Origin: Muscardinus avellanarius
Lineage: Eukaryota > Chordata > Mammalia > Rodentia > Gliridae
DNA: 64,000 nucleotides
Assembly (NCBI GenBank): GCA_963383645.1
Contig: OY726558.1
Coordinates: 183,203,634 to 183,267,633, forward strand
Reading direction: 5' to 3'
In this document: positions 34,041-45,204 of the stretch, piece by piece
Layout: each line of letters begins with the position of its first letter
Numbering within the stretch: the first letter of the stretch is position 1
The notes under the pieces: model-generated
The model's input: only the letters and a program-made list of their open reading frames with translations
Databases searched by the model: none
Told to the model about the DNA's origin: nothing
Translations under genes and position numbers: made by a program

Positions 34041-34424
34041 TCTGGAGTTTGATTCTACAGGGTCAACATTAAGGCCAACAAGGGACCAATAAGTCAAACA
34101 GTAATATTAAAAAGTCTCTTCAGGAGAAAAATACGAATGAATATGCAATCAGAAATTCAGCTTGTTTAATTTACCAAAATTATCAAAATGTTATAGAGTA
34201 TCTTTTGAGAGGAAGGATACCATGTGTGTGTGTGTGTGTGTGTGTGTCTACTACGTGCCAAGTCTTGCCTCTCAAGTGCTGTGAAAGTAAAAGGATATCC
34301 CCTTCCCAGATATAAATGATGTGAACTCTAAAAGATAAAATAAGTTTTACCACGTCATGTTAAACCGGGATGTGGATTCTAGGCATATTGTACTACCACT
34401 ATTGACTAGTTACAATAGTGACTA
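34041..34424. other. unassigned sequence with (TG)n
   Basis: Unique-looking sequence. A (TG)n tract of about 25 bases lies at 34223-34247. Confidence 0.4.
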
Positions 34425-34505
34425 CCAAACCTGGTAGAGCATTAGAGTTCTGTAGATGTAGCTTAAAAATATGGATTGCTAAGTTATCATTCTAGACCAA
34501 TGGAT
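34425..34505 (+). mobile_element. MER5-like remnant (short)
   Basis: 'aacctggtagagcattagag', 'agcttaaaaatatggattgc' and 'attctagaccaatggatcaa' follow the order of MER5/MER58-type hAT elements. Short, so tentative. Confidence 0.5.
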
Positions 34506-34516
34506 CAAAAGTCTAG

Positions 34517-34605
34517 GCAGGATGCCATAGAATCAGTTGTAGTGTGCTTGCCTACCATGTACAATGTCCTAGGGTTGATTTCCAGAAATGTAAAAAAAAA
34601 AAAAA
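34517..34605 (+). mobile_element. stand-alone ID SINE
   Basis: A single ID unit: 'gttgtagtgtgcttgcctac', 'catgtacaatgtcctagggt', 'ttgatttccag' and a poly(A) tail. It keeps the 'gcttgcct..catg' segment of rodent ID elements that the fused B1-ID copies lack. Confidence 0.75.
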
Positions 34606-35049
34606 AGATGTAATGGAATCTGTTTTGCTAGAGAGATTTCCAAACCACCCCTGAGTTCGTGAAGAGTGTAAGACTGAAGAATAGCAGTTATATGTGCCAA
34701 AAGTTATACTTGATTATTGAGGCAAGTTTTCTACCACAACTTTGGAAACTTTTCTATGAATATCCTAATTCTGTCCATCTCAAAACCTATAACCCTCCTT
34801 TTTTTTAAACCTATGTGTCTACGTTGTAATTATTGTTGAGCATTCAACAACACAAAGAATTTGTTTTATTTTCTTTCTTGGAAGAAAGCCTCCTAAATTA
34901 TAGTATAAAATGATACAGTTTCTAAGTGTAATCACAGTTTTTAAAATAGATGAAATGTAAACCCAATCAAGCCAGATTATATTTGTTCCATGAATTTGAA
35001 AGTGTATTGCTAATTGACACTTTCAAAAGTTCTAGTATTACCCATTTAA

Positions 35050-35497
35050 AAATAGGAATTATATCATGTGCAGGAAAATGGATGCAAGTTGAGAATACTA
35101 TGCTAAGTGAAATTAGCCAGTTCCAGAAGGTGAATAGTTGTATGTATCTCATATGTAGATGCTAGATATGTACTTTGTATGTGGATGCTAGATAGAATTT
35201 GGGAAACAAAAAATGACCTGAGATAGAGGAGCAGAGATTCCATTGGAAAGACACAGTGGGTTTAGGAGAGGGAGAAAGAGAGATAGAGACATAAAGAAGG
35301 CAGCAGTTGAAATAATGTGATGTCTGTATATGAAATTACTAATGTCAATCTCAATGATATGTATGGGGAAGGGGAAGGAGAGATGGGATCCAGAGGGAAC
35401 TGTACTGAGGGTTGTGTGCATGTGTATTCCTGTCTGTCTATACCTCAATATGATGTATAATTATAACACATCAATAAAAGTATTAAAAAAGAAAAAA
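35050..35497 (+). mobile_element. L1 3' end, second subfamily
   Basis: Sense 'gtgcaggaaaatggatgcaa', 'ctatgctaagtgaaattagc', 'agggaactgtactgagggtt', then 'caatatgatgtataattata' and 'acacatcaataaaagtatta'. A different 3' UTR from the copies at 20365 and 47654. Confidence 0.8.
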
Positions 35498-36329
35498 ATC
35501 AATTTTCAAAAAGCTACTTGAAACTACCATTCTATGTTTCTATATATTTGATTTTTTCTTAAGAGTATACATATAAATGAGATCATGCAAAAAATAAAAA
35601 AATAGAAAAAGTCACTTGCAACTGGAAAATAGGGATATCGAGAATAACAGATCTATACTGAGAAACAACAACAACAACAAGCCCAAAACCTTGTTAGCTA
35701 GCACAGAATGTCATTTTTCTAAAGTGAACACACCACCATTTTATATACATGTTAAAACTTTCCTACTGGCAGGAAAGTTTTACTGACTAGCTGCATGATG
35801 CTTAATTCAATAGCCTGCAGCTTTTTTCTTCCTCTATATATGTTAATTAGTCATTTCTTAAAAAGTTTTTTTCCTGTTTTGATGAAATACAAATATATGA
35901 GGCTAATTTGGTTGCTACAAAATGAGAAAATTGTGATTCGTTCCATTATTAATAATTTGAGTAATGGGGCTATTTTCTTTAATAGTATACTTAGAAGTAG
36001 CTATACATTTGTAAAGCTATTTTTATATTTCATTAGTTAGGTTTTTAATGCCTTCTAGTTGCCACATTACTTTCAGTGCAGAAAAGTTCTTTAAGAATAA
36101 AGTGAATATCAAATGACTAAAGAAGTGCTAAGTCATTATTTTAGATGTCAATAGTCTAATAATTTAGGCTGAATTTATTCACTATAAAACTAATCATGTA
36201 AGAATATCAAAAAAGTAGTTCATAATAATACAGTGAATTTTGTCAGTCAAAAACAGTGTAAGACTGTGGTTATGAGGACCTGGATGGGGCCATTGGGCAA
36301 ATGTTGCTCAGAGGATGCAAAAGTTCACT
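35498..36329. other. unassigned AT-rich sequence
   Basis: No recognised repeat or gene. A 10-base word TTTTACTGGC-like inverted pair near 35755-35780 is weak. Confidence 0.4.
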
Positions 36330-36537
36330 TGGCAGGATGTAGTGGCACATGCCTGTAATCTCAGTAATTGGGAGGTTGGAAAGGAAGGATCCCAGGTTCA
36401 AGACCAGCCTCAGAACTTGAGTGAGATTCTCAGAAACCTTGTGAGTCCCTGTTTCAAAACAAACAAATAAAAAGGGCTGAAAGTATAGCTCAGAGGTAGG
36501 CTATCCTCAGGTTCAGTCTTTAGTACTTAAAAAAAAT
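36330..36537 (+). mobile_element. B1-ID SINE, old type
   Basis: Sense B1 arm ('aggatgtagtggcacatgcc'), middle, 'ataaaaagggctgaaagtat', ID half 'agctcagaggtaggctatcc' and an A-rich tail. Confidence 0.85.
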
Positions 36538-38050
36538 AATCATTAGGAAGAATAAATTTAAAGATCTGTTGCACAACACAGCAACTGCAATTCATAGCAA
36601 TGTCTGCTGGAAATTTGAAAAGACAAGGTTTTACTTATTCTCAACACAAAAATGATTAGTTATCTGAGATAATACATAATTATTTTAATTCCATAATGTA
36701 GGCATATTTTGAAATATGTTACATACCCTAAATACAATTTTTACCTGCCAATTAAATAGAATTTTAATTAAAAATTACAGGCAAAGTCAGAGACAGAAAA
36801 CAGGCAAAGAAAAGTAAAAGAAACACAAAGAACTAAAACTATTTAATAAAGCAACCTGGAAAGAATACACAATATGTCAGTAGGTTCCCAGCAGGCTGCA
36901 GCACTGAGAGTTGGGATTTTTGAGGAAGCTTTTTGGTTTGCAAAGGTGTGTGTCAAACAGAGTGTGATAAGGCTGGCTGGCATCAGCAGCATGAGTATGA
37001 CATCCCCTCTCTAGGGGATGGAAAGGAGATGTGTTACTGGAGCCTCCTGACACCAGGAACCTCAGCGAGGGGCTCTTACTGCTAGAAGGTGCTACATAAA
37101 GGTGGATAGGAAAGCTGGCGCTTCACATCAGCAGGGTAAAGCAGAAAGCTCCTGTGATTGTGTCCGACTGGCCACACACCACTGGAATCCACAGCTAGAC
37201 AAATGTTCTGAGCTTTCCATTTACAAAACCTATTCATATCCTACCTTGAAACTGCAGATTTGGTTGGTTGATTTCATACAGTTTTTGGCCTCTGCTCCAC
37301 CTGTATTTATTTTATACCTCTCCCTTATTTGTGTCAGATTTTTTGCGTAGCTCTCATACTCGACCTCCTTCCCATTCCTAAAATTGTCAGAGTAGGTTCT
37401 TGTCTTGCTAGGTATCATATGGGTCTCCTGCTCTAAGCTGACTAAAATGCTGAATGATATGGGTTTCCTTTTAGCCATTTAACTGTGAGATGGGGTTGTG
37501 GAAATAGTTGGAACTTTGTTCAATTAAACTTGGGCACTATGGTTCATATTCTCCATTTATTTGTTGAAAGGTTTCCAGTGAGACTGGACTCAGCAAAAGA
37601 AGGAGACTATAATGTCCCAGCATATAGGCGGAACTGATCGAATTTTAAATAGATTTTTCTATGACTCCTCCAGCTCCTCCCAGAATCAGCAATGCCTTGC
37701 TACTTTGGAAAGAAATCCTCTTGTAGAAAAGCTCTAAGGCCTATGGGTTTTGTCTTTGGTAAGCCAACATAAATTTCTCCGCACGGCTAATTTCCACGAC
37801 TGTGCTGATGCATTCTTTGCAATTGGCTCCTCATGTATTGTTCCCTATATTTCTTCCTCTTTTCCTCAGTGTACTCTGCCAGAAACACCCAGATTACATG
37901 TCCTCCTTACTGTGACAAACTTTTGTTATTATTGTGACGCATGGTTAGAAAGAAAAAAGGTCACTGTAAAGGCTATGAGCTTCCTCTTCTAAATGCTTAT
38001 CCTTGGACTTGACTTAAGGTTGGAATACTGTTTAGCTCTCCAATAAGCAT
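36538..38050. other. unassigned, locally GC-richer sequence
   Basis: About 1.5 kb with no repeat I can name. The part at about 36890-37210 is noticeably less AT-rich than its surroundings. ORFs at 37102-37350, 37230-37478 and 37750-37992 overlap or are isolated and have no recognised domain. It could be part of an unrecognised LTR element or unique sequence. Confidence 0.4.
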
Positions 38051-38052
38051 TC

Positions 38053-38151
38053 TCAGCAGATGTGGTGGTGAAGCCTATAATTTCAGTACTTGGGAGGCTG
38101 AGACAGGAGGATCTCAGGTTCGACGATAGCTTCAGAAACATTAGGAGACTC
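38053..38151 (+). mobile_element. B1-ID SINE, B1 half (outer)
   Basis: Sense B1 arm up to GAAACATTAGGAGACTC (38135-38151), interrupted there by a younger SINE and resumed at 38364. Confidence 0.9.
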
Positions 38152-38363
38152 GGCCAGGTGTGGTGGCGCACGCTTGTAATCCCCGCACTTGGGAGGCGGA
38201 GGCAGGAGGATCATGCATGTTCGAAGCCAGCCGCACGTGCTGGCTTAGGAGACCTTGTTTCCAAATAAAAATGTAAAAATAGGTCTAGGAGTGTAGCCTG
38301 GAGGTAGAAGGGCTTCCGAGAACCCCAGTACCACCAAAAAAAAAAAAAAAAAAAAAAAAAAAA
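38152..38363 (+). mobile_element. B1-ID SINE, shortened-middle subtype (inner)
   Basis: Sense B1 arm ('ggccaggtgtggtggcgcac'), 'gtgctggcttaggagacctt', ID half 'gggcttccgagaaccccagt', and a poly(A) tail of about 28 bases. The 17-bp word GAAACATTAGGAGACTC is repeated exactly on each side (38135-38151; 38364-38380). The long clean tail and perfect duplication argue for a young insertion. Confidence 0.95.
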
Positions 38364-38475
38364 GAAACATTAGGAGACTCTCAGAAACTCCTGTTTCAAA
38401 ATGATAATAAAAATAATAAAGGCTGAGGGCATAGCTCCAAGAATGCCCCAAGGTTCAGTCTCTAGTACCACGATA
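38364..38475 (+). mobile_element. B1-ID SINE, ID half (outer, continued)
   Basis: After the duplicated target site it carries the rest of the older SINE: 'ctcctgtttcaaaatgataa', 'gctgagggcatagctccaag' and 'gttcagtctctagtaccacg'. Confidence 0.85.
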
Positions 38476-38570
38476 AGTAAATAAACAAAAATAAAGTATT
38501 CGTTGTCTTTTGCATAAACCCCTGACACCTCTCACCTTTACTTCAGAATATTGATGGTGTATGTGGTGGT

Positions 38571-38852
38571 TTGAGATATGTCCCTTGACATCCTTTTCAA
38601 GAGGTGAAACAATTCCTCCTCCCTTGTGTATAAGCCAGGCTTATATGCAAGAGAAGAGGAACTTCACTTCATCTGTTTATGAGGACATGAGTTAACACCT
38701 CACAAATAGAATAAAGTAGCAGTGAAGTGTGTGATCTTAGGGGGAAGATGTCGTGACTTCTGCTTTCCTCTTTCATCATGGATCACTTATTCTTGGCTAA
38801 GCTAGCTGCCGTGTTGTAAGGATACTTGCAGACCTTTCAAGAAGTTCATGTA
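38571..38852 (+). mobile_element. MaLR LTR (MLT1-like), 5' part
   Basis: Sense MLT1-type order: 'gtggtttgagatatgtccct', 'cttagggggaagatgtcgtg', 'gctagctgccgtgttgtaag', 'atacttgcagacctttcaag'. It is split by an L1 insertion and continues at 39262. Confidence 0.7.
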
Positions 38853-39261
38853 TTTCCCACAATTTTGTAATCCCTTCATGTGCAAGATGGAAGGACATAA
38901 ATAACATTATGTTAAGTGAGGTTAGCCAATCACAGAAAGCGAAGGGTCATATGTTTTCTCCAATATGCACAAGCTGGGGAGTAATTGGGATACCAGAGGG
39001 ACTCCAGATAGTGGAGGAGAAACCTCAGTGGAGCCAGGGAGGAAGGGTAGGGGGGGAAGAAGACTGAGGTTCATTAATGGGGATACTACCACCAACTATG
39101 TCTATGTATGTGAATATACCGATGTCCATCTGAGTACTGAGAGGGAGGGAAACAGGGATGTGGTGGGGGGCACCAAATACTGTGTGTATGTATATCATTG
39201 TCAACATGAGTAACATTATGATGTGAGACTATAATGCACAAATAAAAGCATTTAAACAAAA
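38853..39261 (+). mobile_element. L1 3' end inserted in a MaLR LTR
   Basis: Sense 'gatggaaggacataaataac', 'gttaagtgaggttagccaat', 'attgggataccagagggact', 'gaggttcattaatggggata', 'cattatgatgtgagactata' and 'atgcacaaataaaagcattt'. AAGAAGTTCATGTA (38839-38852) and AAGAAGTTCATATA (39262-39275) form a 14-bp target-site duplication with one mismatch. ORFs at 38965-39216 are L1 readings. Confidence 0.9.
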
Positions 39262-39535
39262 AAGAAGTTCATATAGTAAGGAACTAGGGATAGAGACCTA
39301 CCCGCAGGCATGTGGGCCTTCTGGGACTAGATCCTTCAGCTACAGCCAAGGTGTCAAATGACAACAGCTCTGGCCAAAGTAATAACTGCAACATCAGGAG
39401 AAACCTTAAGCCAGAACTTCCTAAACTGCTCCCAAGTTCCTGATGCAGGCAAACGTGGAGAACAAGTGTTTGTTGTTTTAGAGCAATAACTTTTAGGTAG
39501 TTTCTTCTGCAGCACTAGATTAGTGCTGACACAGC
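39262..39535 (+). mobile_element. MaLR LTR (MLT1-like), 3' part
   Basis: Continues the LTR: 'catatagtaaggaactaggg', 'gaaaccttaagccagaactt', 'ctcccaagttcctgatgcag', 'aacaagtgtttgttgtttta'. It ends close to 39535. Confidence 0.7.
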
Positions 39536-39539
39536 TTAT

Positions 39540-40010
39540 GTTTCTCTTTCACAGTTTGCTACTTGTTTTGTCTTTTCACCGCCCTGTCATGGAGCAGAGT
39601 TATGGCTGACCATCAAGGATTTTCTTCTCAAAGTTTTTTCCAAATTTGATTGTTTTCCCCAGAGTTGATGTTCTGTATTTTTAGATAACAAAAATTTTAT
39701 TCTATAATCCACCTTTTTTTGCATTTGATGGGTTTCCAGGAGAAGAAAAAAGTATAGTTTGATCTTCACTGTAATGTGGAGTCCTATACTTTTCATTTGA
39801 TATGCTAATGTTTGATATCAACCATATCAACCAATGTTACCTAAATTAATAGCTAACAAATTTGAATTCTAAAGATTTACTTTTAAAAACAAAAAAGTCA
39901 TACTTCCTTCTGTGGTTATTTTAATCTGACCAGTCAGTGTATAGTGATTGCCTTGCATCATTTCATTTTTGATTTAATCACAGAGAATCAGTTCAATTTT
40001 GTTCAGAGGT
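39540..40010. other. unassigned sequence
   Basis: No recognised repeat. The minus-strand 69-codon ORF (39587-39796) lacks a recognised domain. Confidence 0.4.
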
Positions 40011-40014
40011 CATT

Positions 40015-40057
40015 GTATACACACACACACACGTGTGTGTGTGTGTGTGTGTGTGTA
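40015..40057. repeat. self-complementary (AC)n(GT)n tract
   Basis: An AC run turns into a GT run at ACGT (40031-40034), making a nearly perfect palindrome of alternating purine-pyrimidine. Such sequence can extrude as a cruciform or adopt Z-DNA. No gene lies nearby. Confidence 0.9.
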
Positions 40058-40114
40058 TCTCCTTTGGAGGCCCTTTGGGCCTGCAATGTTTCCTCAGTCT
40101 TTTTTTTTTTTTTG

Positions 40115-40385
40115 TCTTTTTAATTTACATATAAAGCTTTGAAATCACCATTTTAATTTCTATCCAAAAACACCCCCAAATTCTGACAAATTTTGGCTGG
40201 GATTATTTTGTATTTATGGATCTTCTTATTCTGCATAGCAGCCTTAGCCTTATTGATCCTGCTTTTGCAAAAGACAACTCTTTATTTTGAATTCTACTTT
40301 AGACTGGGACATTTCAGTTTTTGCTTACATTTTTGGTATGCTTTATTTTATTACGGATATAGTCAAATGATTATTTATTTATTTA
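40115..40385 (-). mobile_element. old L1M ORF2 fragment, antisense
   Basis: The reverse complement closely parallels 42240-42540: both carry the 'ccagccaaaatttt(g)tca' block and the 'caaaatagagagttgacatc' type block in the same order. The frame at 40193-40567 reads the antisense and then a SINE. Confidence 0.65.
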
Positions 40386-40553
40386 TTTGGTGGTACTGGG
40401 GATCCTGGAAACCCTTCTATCTCCAGGCTATTTTATATTTTTATTTGGAAACAGGGTCTCTTAAGCCAGTGAGGCTGGATTCGAACCTGTGTAATCCTCC
40501 TGTCTCTGCCTCCCAAGCGTGGGAATTACAAGCGTGCGCCACCACGCCCGGCT
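40386..40553 (-). mobile_element. B1-ID SINE, shortened-middle subtype
   Basis: TTTA-type tail, antisense ID ('ggtactggggatcctggaaa'), 'cttaagccagtgaggctgga' and B1 arm ending 'gcgccaccacgcccggc'. Confidence 0.9.
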
Positions 40554-40559
40554 TGAAAG

Positions 40560-41690
40560 TGTTGTAACATTTTATAATGCCCACCACTTCTATGTGTCTG
40601 TTCCCTGTTGCCAGTTCTGTCAGGCTATGGGATCACATCCTATTTATTGCTCTAACCTCAGGTTTCTTGTCTGACATCTAAACACATTGAATACTAACTT
40701 GGCTCTACCTGTTTTTCTTGTGTTTTCTTACTCCTTCAAATCTTATAATTGAGAGTTTGCATCAAGACCCCTTTCTGTAATTTAATTACTATTTGTAAGG
40801 CTTCAGAATGCTTTAAATTCTTTTAAGGTACTTCTTGAGTCATAATTTTATGTAAGAGCTTTGATATTTTAACTAATATATTTTTATAACAATCTCATTT
40901 CTTAGGGTGATCCTTTTAACCTTTTTCAGTAGAAAATGAATATGAACAAATGGGTAGAATATTATTTTTCTCTACAAAATGTTATATATGAATTAAAATA
41001 GTTGCTTTGTCTTGAATGAAACTTTGAGCAGCCTTATGGGGATTTTATCTTCAGTTTTTCTACCTGAGACTGAATCTCAAGTCTAATCACCAACAAACAC
41101 GAGGCATATAGTTTTAAATTTGATCAACCTCTTGCTGAGAATAATTAGGAAATCTCAAAAATACACATGACATTTGCTTAAAGGCATTAGAGAGTTGGCA
41201 TGTTGGCAAATAATTACAGGGCCAAAGTCCAAGAGAAAAATGAAATGCAGAATGATAATCTTGGCACAAGGAGATGTTCCCCCTTGTGCTTCTTGATTCT
41301 GGAAGGAAAAGTTGAAAAGGCTGAGATGCCAAGCAGAGATTTTAGCAGATTTTCAGGGCTGGAGTTAGGATATTGGTCGATATCAAATATTAGCATATCA
41401 AATAATTCCAAACTTCAAAGTAGGAATTGCCAAGGTGGGGGAAATAGACTCCAAAGCTCTCTTCTTTAGGAGTAAGAATAAACTAGTTCTTTTTTGGATG
41501 GAGGCCAGACATTGGTAATCACAGTTTCTGATTAGATTAGGTTGAGGCAAACTTGCTAACATTGCTGGCATACTCCAGAAATCAAAAGTAAATATTTTCT
41601 GGGGAAAGAAAATGTCATCAGAGCCTTCATAGTTTCTTGCTAATGTTCCCCACAAAACATCCAGCACTTAAACAAATAGTCCGATAGAAA
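40560..41690. other. unassigned sequence, may include diverged L1M
   Basis: No gene. Overlapping plus and minus ORFs at 41114-41667 contradict each other and have no recognised domain. The stretch leads into an L1M-like block and may belong to it. Confidence 0.35.
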
Positions 41691-42600
41691 ACCAAAGAGA
41701 AAAGATAATAGACTCACCCAGGAGGTTCCAGATAATGGCAATTTCTGACACTAACTTAAATATATGACATGTAATTTTCTCTCTCTTTTTTTTTAGGAAT
41801 AGGAAAGACAGGGTTGAGATTTTTGGCAATGTATGTTTGGCTAATTACCAGAAAATCGCTTAATGTAATTTTCTCACCTAGAGATGCCAAGATGGGGGTA
41901 CATAATATCGTCTCAATATAAAGGAAAATTATTTGACAGTATTTGAAGTCCATTCTGGTAAAAACACTTAGCATCTAATAATAGAAAATCATTTGATAAA
42001 GATAGCTGAGAAAGTTTCGAGTAGCAAATATCCTACTTAATAATAACATGTGGGTAACATGCTCTCCTAGACTGGAAAGGAGACAGTGGGGATCCTTCCC
42101 ATTTGGGATGCTGGGATGTGTCAGCACAATATGGTGAGCAAGAGCAATGAAAGCCATAGAGCTGGAGACGAGTGAAACTGTTATCAGTAGCCAGCATATG
42201 ATTTTGTAAAATCCATTATAATTTGCACTAAAATTAGCAAGGGGATTTCATCTAAGTTATAAGTTCAATGTTAAAACATCATTTGAAAATATATCAGTAA
42301 TAAAGCATACCAACAATGGAAGCAAAAAAAAATGAAACAGTTCAATAATAAAAAGAAATTCAAAATAGAGAGTTGACATCTGCAATAGCAGATACCTGGG
42401 ATCAATAAGGATGCTATATAGGATAAGTGAAATAATACTGAGAAAAATCCATAAACAAATAGTAATCCCAGCCAAAATTTTGTCAAGATTTTTTTGATAG
42501 AAATTGAAATCATATTTTAAATTCCATATGTAATTTAAAAGAAATAGGAAAGAAACCTAGAGATTCTTGAAAAAGAAGGTAGGAAGGCTTACCTATGAGT
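41690..42600 (+). mobile_element. old L1M fragments (ORF1 edge and ORF2)
   Basis: 41710-41760 resembles the L1M block 'agactcacccagg...ccagataatgg'. 42440-42590 follows L1 ORF2 order: 'aatcccagccaaaattttgt', 'aaattccatatgtaatttaa', 'gagattcttgaaaaagaagg'. Intervening sequence has been lost or is too diverged. Minus-strand ORFs in 41756-42513 are antisense readings. Confidence 0.6.
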
Positions 42601-42654
42601 GTTTATTCTGACTTATGCACTATTTGAGTTTGTTATAGTGTATGTGTGTGCTTG

Positions 42655-42852
42655 TATTTACTGAGGATTAACTCAGGGGTATTCTACCTCCTAGCTACAA
42701 TTTCTAGTACTATTTTATTATTTTTATTTTGAAAAAGGGCTTAAGTTGCAGAGGCCTAATTATGTTGCTGAGGCTGGCCTTGAACCTTCAATCCTCCTGC
42801 TTCAACCTTCAAAGTACTGGGGTTACAGGCATATGCCACCGTGCCCAGTCAC
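42655..42852 (-). mobile_element. B1-ID SINE, old type
   Basis: Antisense ID ('ctgaggattaactcaggggt'), B1 arm ('gttgctgaggctggccttga' to 'catatgccaccgtgcccag'). Confidence 0.85.
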
Positions 42853-43054
42853 ACTATATTTTTTAAAGTTAAAGAGAATGTGCAGTTGATCTTTATTTAT
42901 TAATTTATATCTAGTTTCTGAAGTTTCTGAGGTTATTGGTTCTTTTTTCTCTTAAAGTCCTATTAACATATAAAAATGTAAAAACCTAAAGTAAATTTTA
43001 ATAAAAGAAATTAAGACATATTCTTTTAAAATAAATGTCTCGGCCTTATCCCGG

Positions 43055-43185
43055 ATTAACGGTAAATCATGCATGTATTGCCTTACTTTATAATGTAATC
43101 ACCAAACGCTGTGTGCCATGTATGTTTCTATCATTCTGAACCTCATTATGATGTAAAATTACAATACACCAATGAAAGTATGTTA
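43055..43185 (+). mobile_element. L1 3' tip
   Basis: Sense 'cctcattatgatgtaaaatt' and 'acaatacaccaatgaaagta', the L1 polyadenylation end, on a very short insertion. Confidence 0.7.
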
Positions 43186-43189
43186 AAAT

Positions 43190-43830
43190 CACATTTTGCC
43201 TTAGATCACAATCTGCTGGTTTACCATAAGAGCCTGGCTTTATTTTGACTTATTTAGGCATTCATTTAGGTAAACTTCTTGAGCTGAAAATTTGCATAAT
43301 ATGATCTGTAGAATGAATTTTCTACTTCCCAGGCATGTAATACGTGGGTGTAAGGAGAACTATCAGGTTGTTTGGAAGAAAAGCTGAACTAGTCAAGGAC
43401 AGGGCTCTGCAGTCATTCTGCAGAAATTGCTTTCTTGAAATGGAAATATTTGGTTCATACACAACTTTATCAGGAATAATGGGATTGAGTTTAAATATAT
43501 ATTTGAAATGAAAGTTTGAAGTCTACGTTTATGCATAAAATAAGGCACATCAGTATTTGTATCCTCATATGAAACACCTTATTTGAGAAAATAAACAATG
43601 CAGGAAGTAGTTTGGCTCAGAAATTATTCTTTTTGTCTAACTTTCAAGTTACTCTCCCTTGCTTCCTTGGTTCCTTCTTTCTTTTGACTTTTCAGCAAAT
43701 ATTTTAGAGAGCCTTCATTTTGTCTTTCTCTTTGGTGGGACATATTTCAAATTTGTATAGTCTATAACAATATTTCTTAATTATAATTTCATTTATTTTT
43801 TTGAAATGCCATCATTTTATTATGTTTTTC
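43190..43830. other. unassigned sequence
   Basis: No recognised gene or repeat. Confidence 0.4.
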
Positions 43831-44270
43831 TTTTTTTTTTACTATTAAACAAATGCTCTTTTTTTTTTAATGAAATTACAAACTCCTGGCAATAGGAACT
43901 GTCTTTTTTGTACCAGGGAACACAAAATGTATCCAAGATGTCTTCATCAAATAGGGTTGAATGGTTAAAGATTGAAGTTCGTATGAGTAAAGGCCAATGT
44001 TTTGGGAAGATAACTGTTTATAAAATTTATCTGGCATTGTATATTATCCTTGCTCTGCTGCTGTTAAAGTAATGAGATTTCTGGTTCGGTACTCATAATG
44101 TGGAGCCTCACAATTAGAAGTGATAAAGAACCGCTTCACATTGGCTTCAGGATTTGTTTCACATACAGACCGCTCCAGATCTTCCATGGTAGTATACACA
44201 AATTGAATGCATTTGAGAAAGGCCAAATTGGCCACTGGATGCTAACAGCATAGGTGCAGTCTTTACTGGG
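43831..44270 (-). pseudogene. possible processed-pseudogene remnant, parent unknown
   Basis: A minus-strand frame of about 63 codons (44044-44235) has a balanced, protein-like composition, including METNPEAN-like and RTRNLITLTA-type stretches. A stop (TAA) is followed by roughly 170 bases and then minus-strand A-runs at 43861-43868 and 43831-43841. That layout (coding end, 3' UTR, A-rich tail) suits a 5'-truncated retrocopy. I do not recognise the parent. No target-site duplication was found, and the frame has a stop just upstream, so it may be chance. Confidence 0.3.
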
Positions 44271-44469
44271 ACTTGGAGAGGCATCTTTACTACCCGTGCA
44301 AGGCGTTTTCAGAGCAGTAGATACTAACCATGCATCAGGAATCTATACATACAGCCAAAGGCAAAGATTTTTAAGCTTTAAAATGCATGTGAACTGACCT
44401 TTAAAATTAATTTTCCACCCTCTAGACATGTGCTACCTGACTACAAGTAGATTCAGAATATTTCTGAGG

Positions 44470-44620
44470 GGTGTACTGCTTAACATCATGACTTTGGAGT
44501 CACAAAGCCCAAAGCTGACTGTGTGTGACCTCAGGAGAGTTACTTAATTTCTCTGAGCCTCATTTTCCATCTCAAATTTGAGATCACGATAGCATCTATT
44601 TTTAAATGTGAAAAAATTTA
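44470..44620 (+). mobile_element. MIR-like SINE
   Basis: Clear MIR order: 'actttggagtcacaaagccc', 'tgtgtgacctcaggagagtt', 'acttaatttctctgagcctc', 'attttccatctcaaatttga'. Confidence 0.85.
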
Positions 44621-44624
44621 AAAA

Positions 44625-45200
44625 TTGTATACAAAAAGTACATTGACAAATAAAAGTAAACTTTGAAAATATAAAAAGGATAGGGTTTTGAAATTTAAAT
44701 CTTGGTATTTAATTAGTTATCATCAAAGAGTATTCATAATGAGATGCTAGAAACATTATATGCAACTAATTATAATTAGTTAAAAATATTAGGAAGAAAT
44801 AATAAATAGAATTAAAATATCTTAAGTGTTCTCAGATAAGCTAAAAGTTTTATATAAGTTTGCATATTCTAACTTCATTTCACTTTAATTATTTCACTTT
44901 AATTACACTAAGTTACTGTTTTTAGGATTCCCACCAAATCTAATCCTTTCTACATCCAACCATTGGACATCATTAGTCCCCTAAGGTATAAATTTACTTC
45001 TAATTCTACTATTATTATTGTTCAATAATGTAAGAGAATGGGAAAATTACTGACTCCAAAAGTAACATAATTTTTTTCTTCAATTATCTTTTGCAGAAAG
45101 TTCTATTAACATTTAATTACTAATTTTTATATATAAATTTAACTCTACATATTTCTTTTCTAATTTATTACATCTCATTCATAGATAGTGCTTTTTGTGT
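44625..45200. other. unassigned AT-rich sequence
   Basis: No recognised gene or repeat. A short direct repeat 'tttcactttaattatttcac' occurs near 44877-44905. Confidence 0.4.
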
Positions 45201-45204
45201 GCTT

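Noticed and set aside
40193..40567. 124-codon hydrophobic ORF resembling a membrane protein
   Set aside because: The hydrophobic part is antisense L1M (also seen at 42257-42513) and the C-terminal part is a SINE; T-rich antisense L1 often reads as Leu/Phe-rich.
42257..42513. Hydrophobic minus-strand ORFs
   Set aside because: Antisense of an L1M ORF2 fragment, parallel to 40115-40385.
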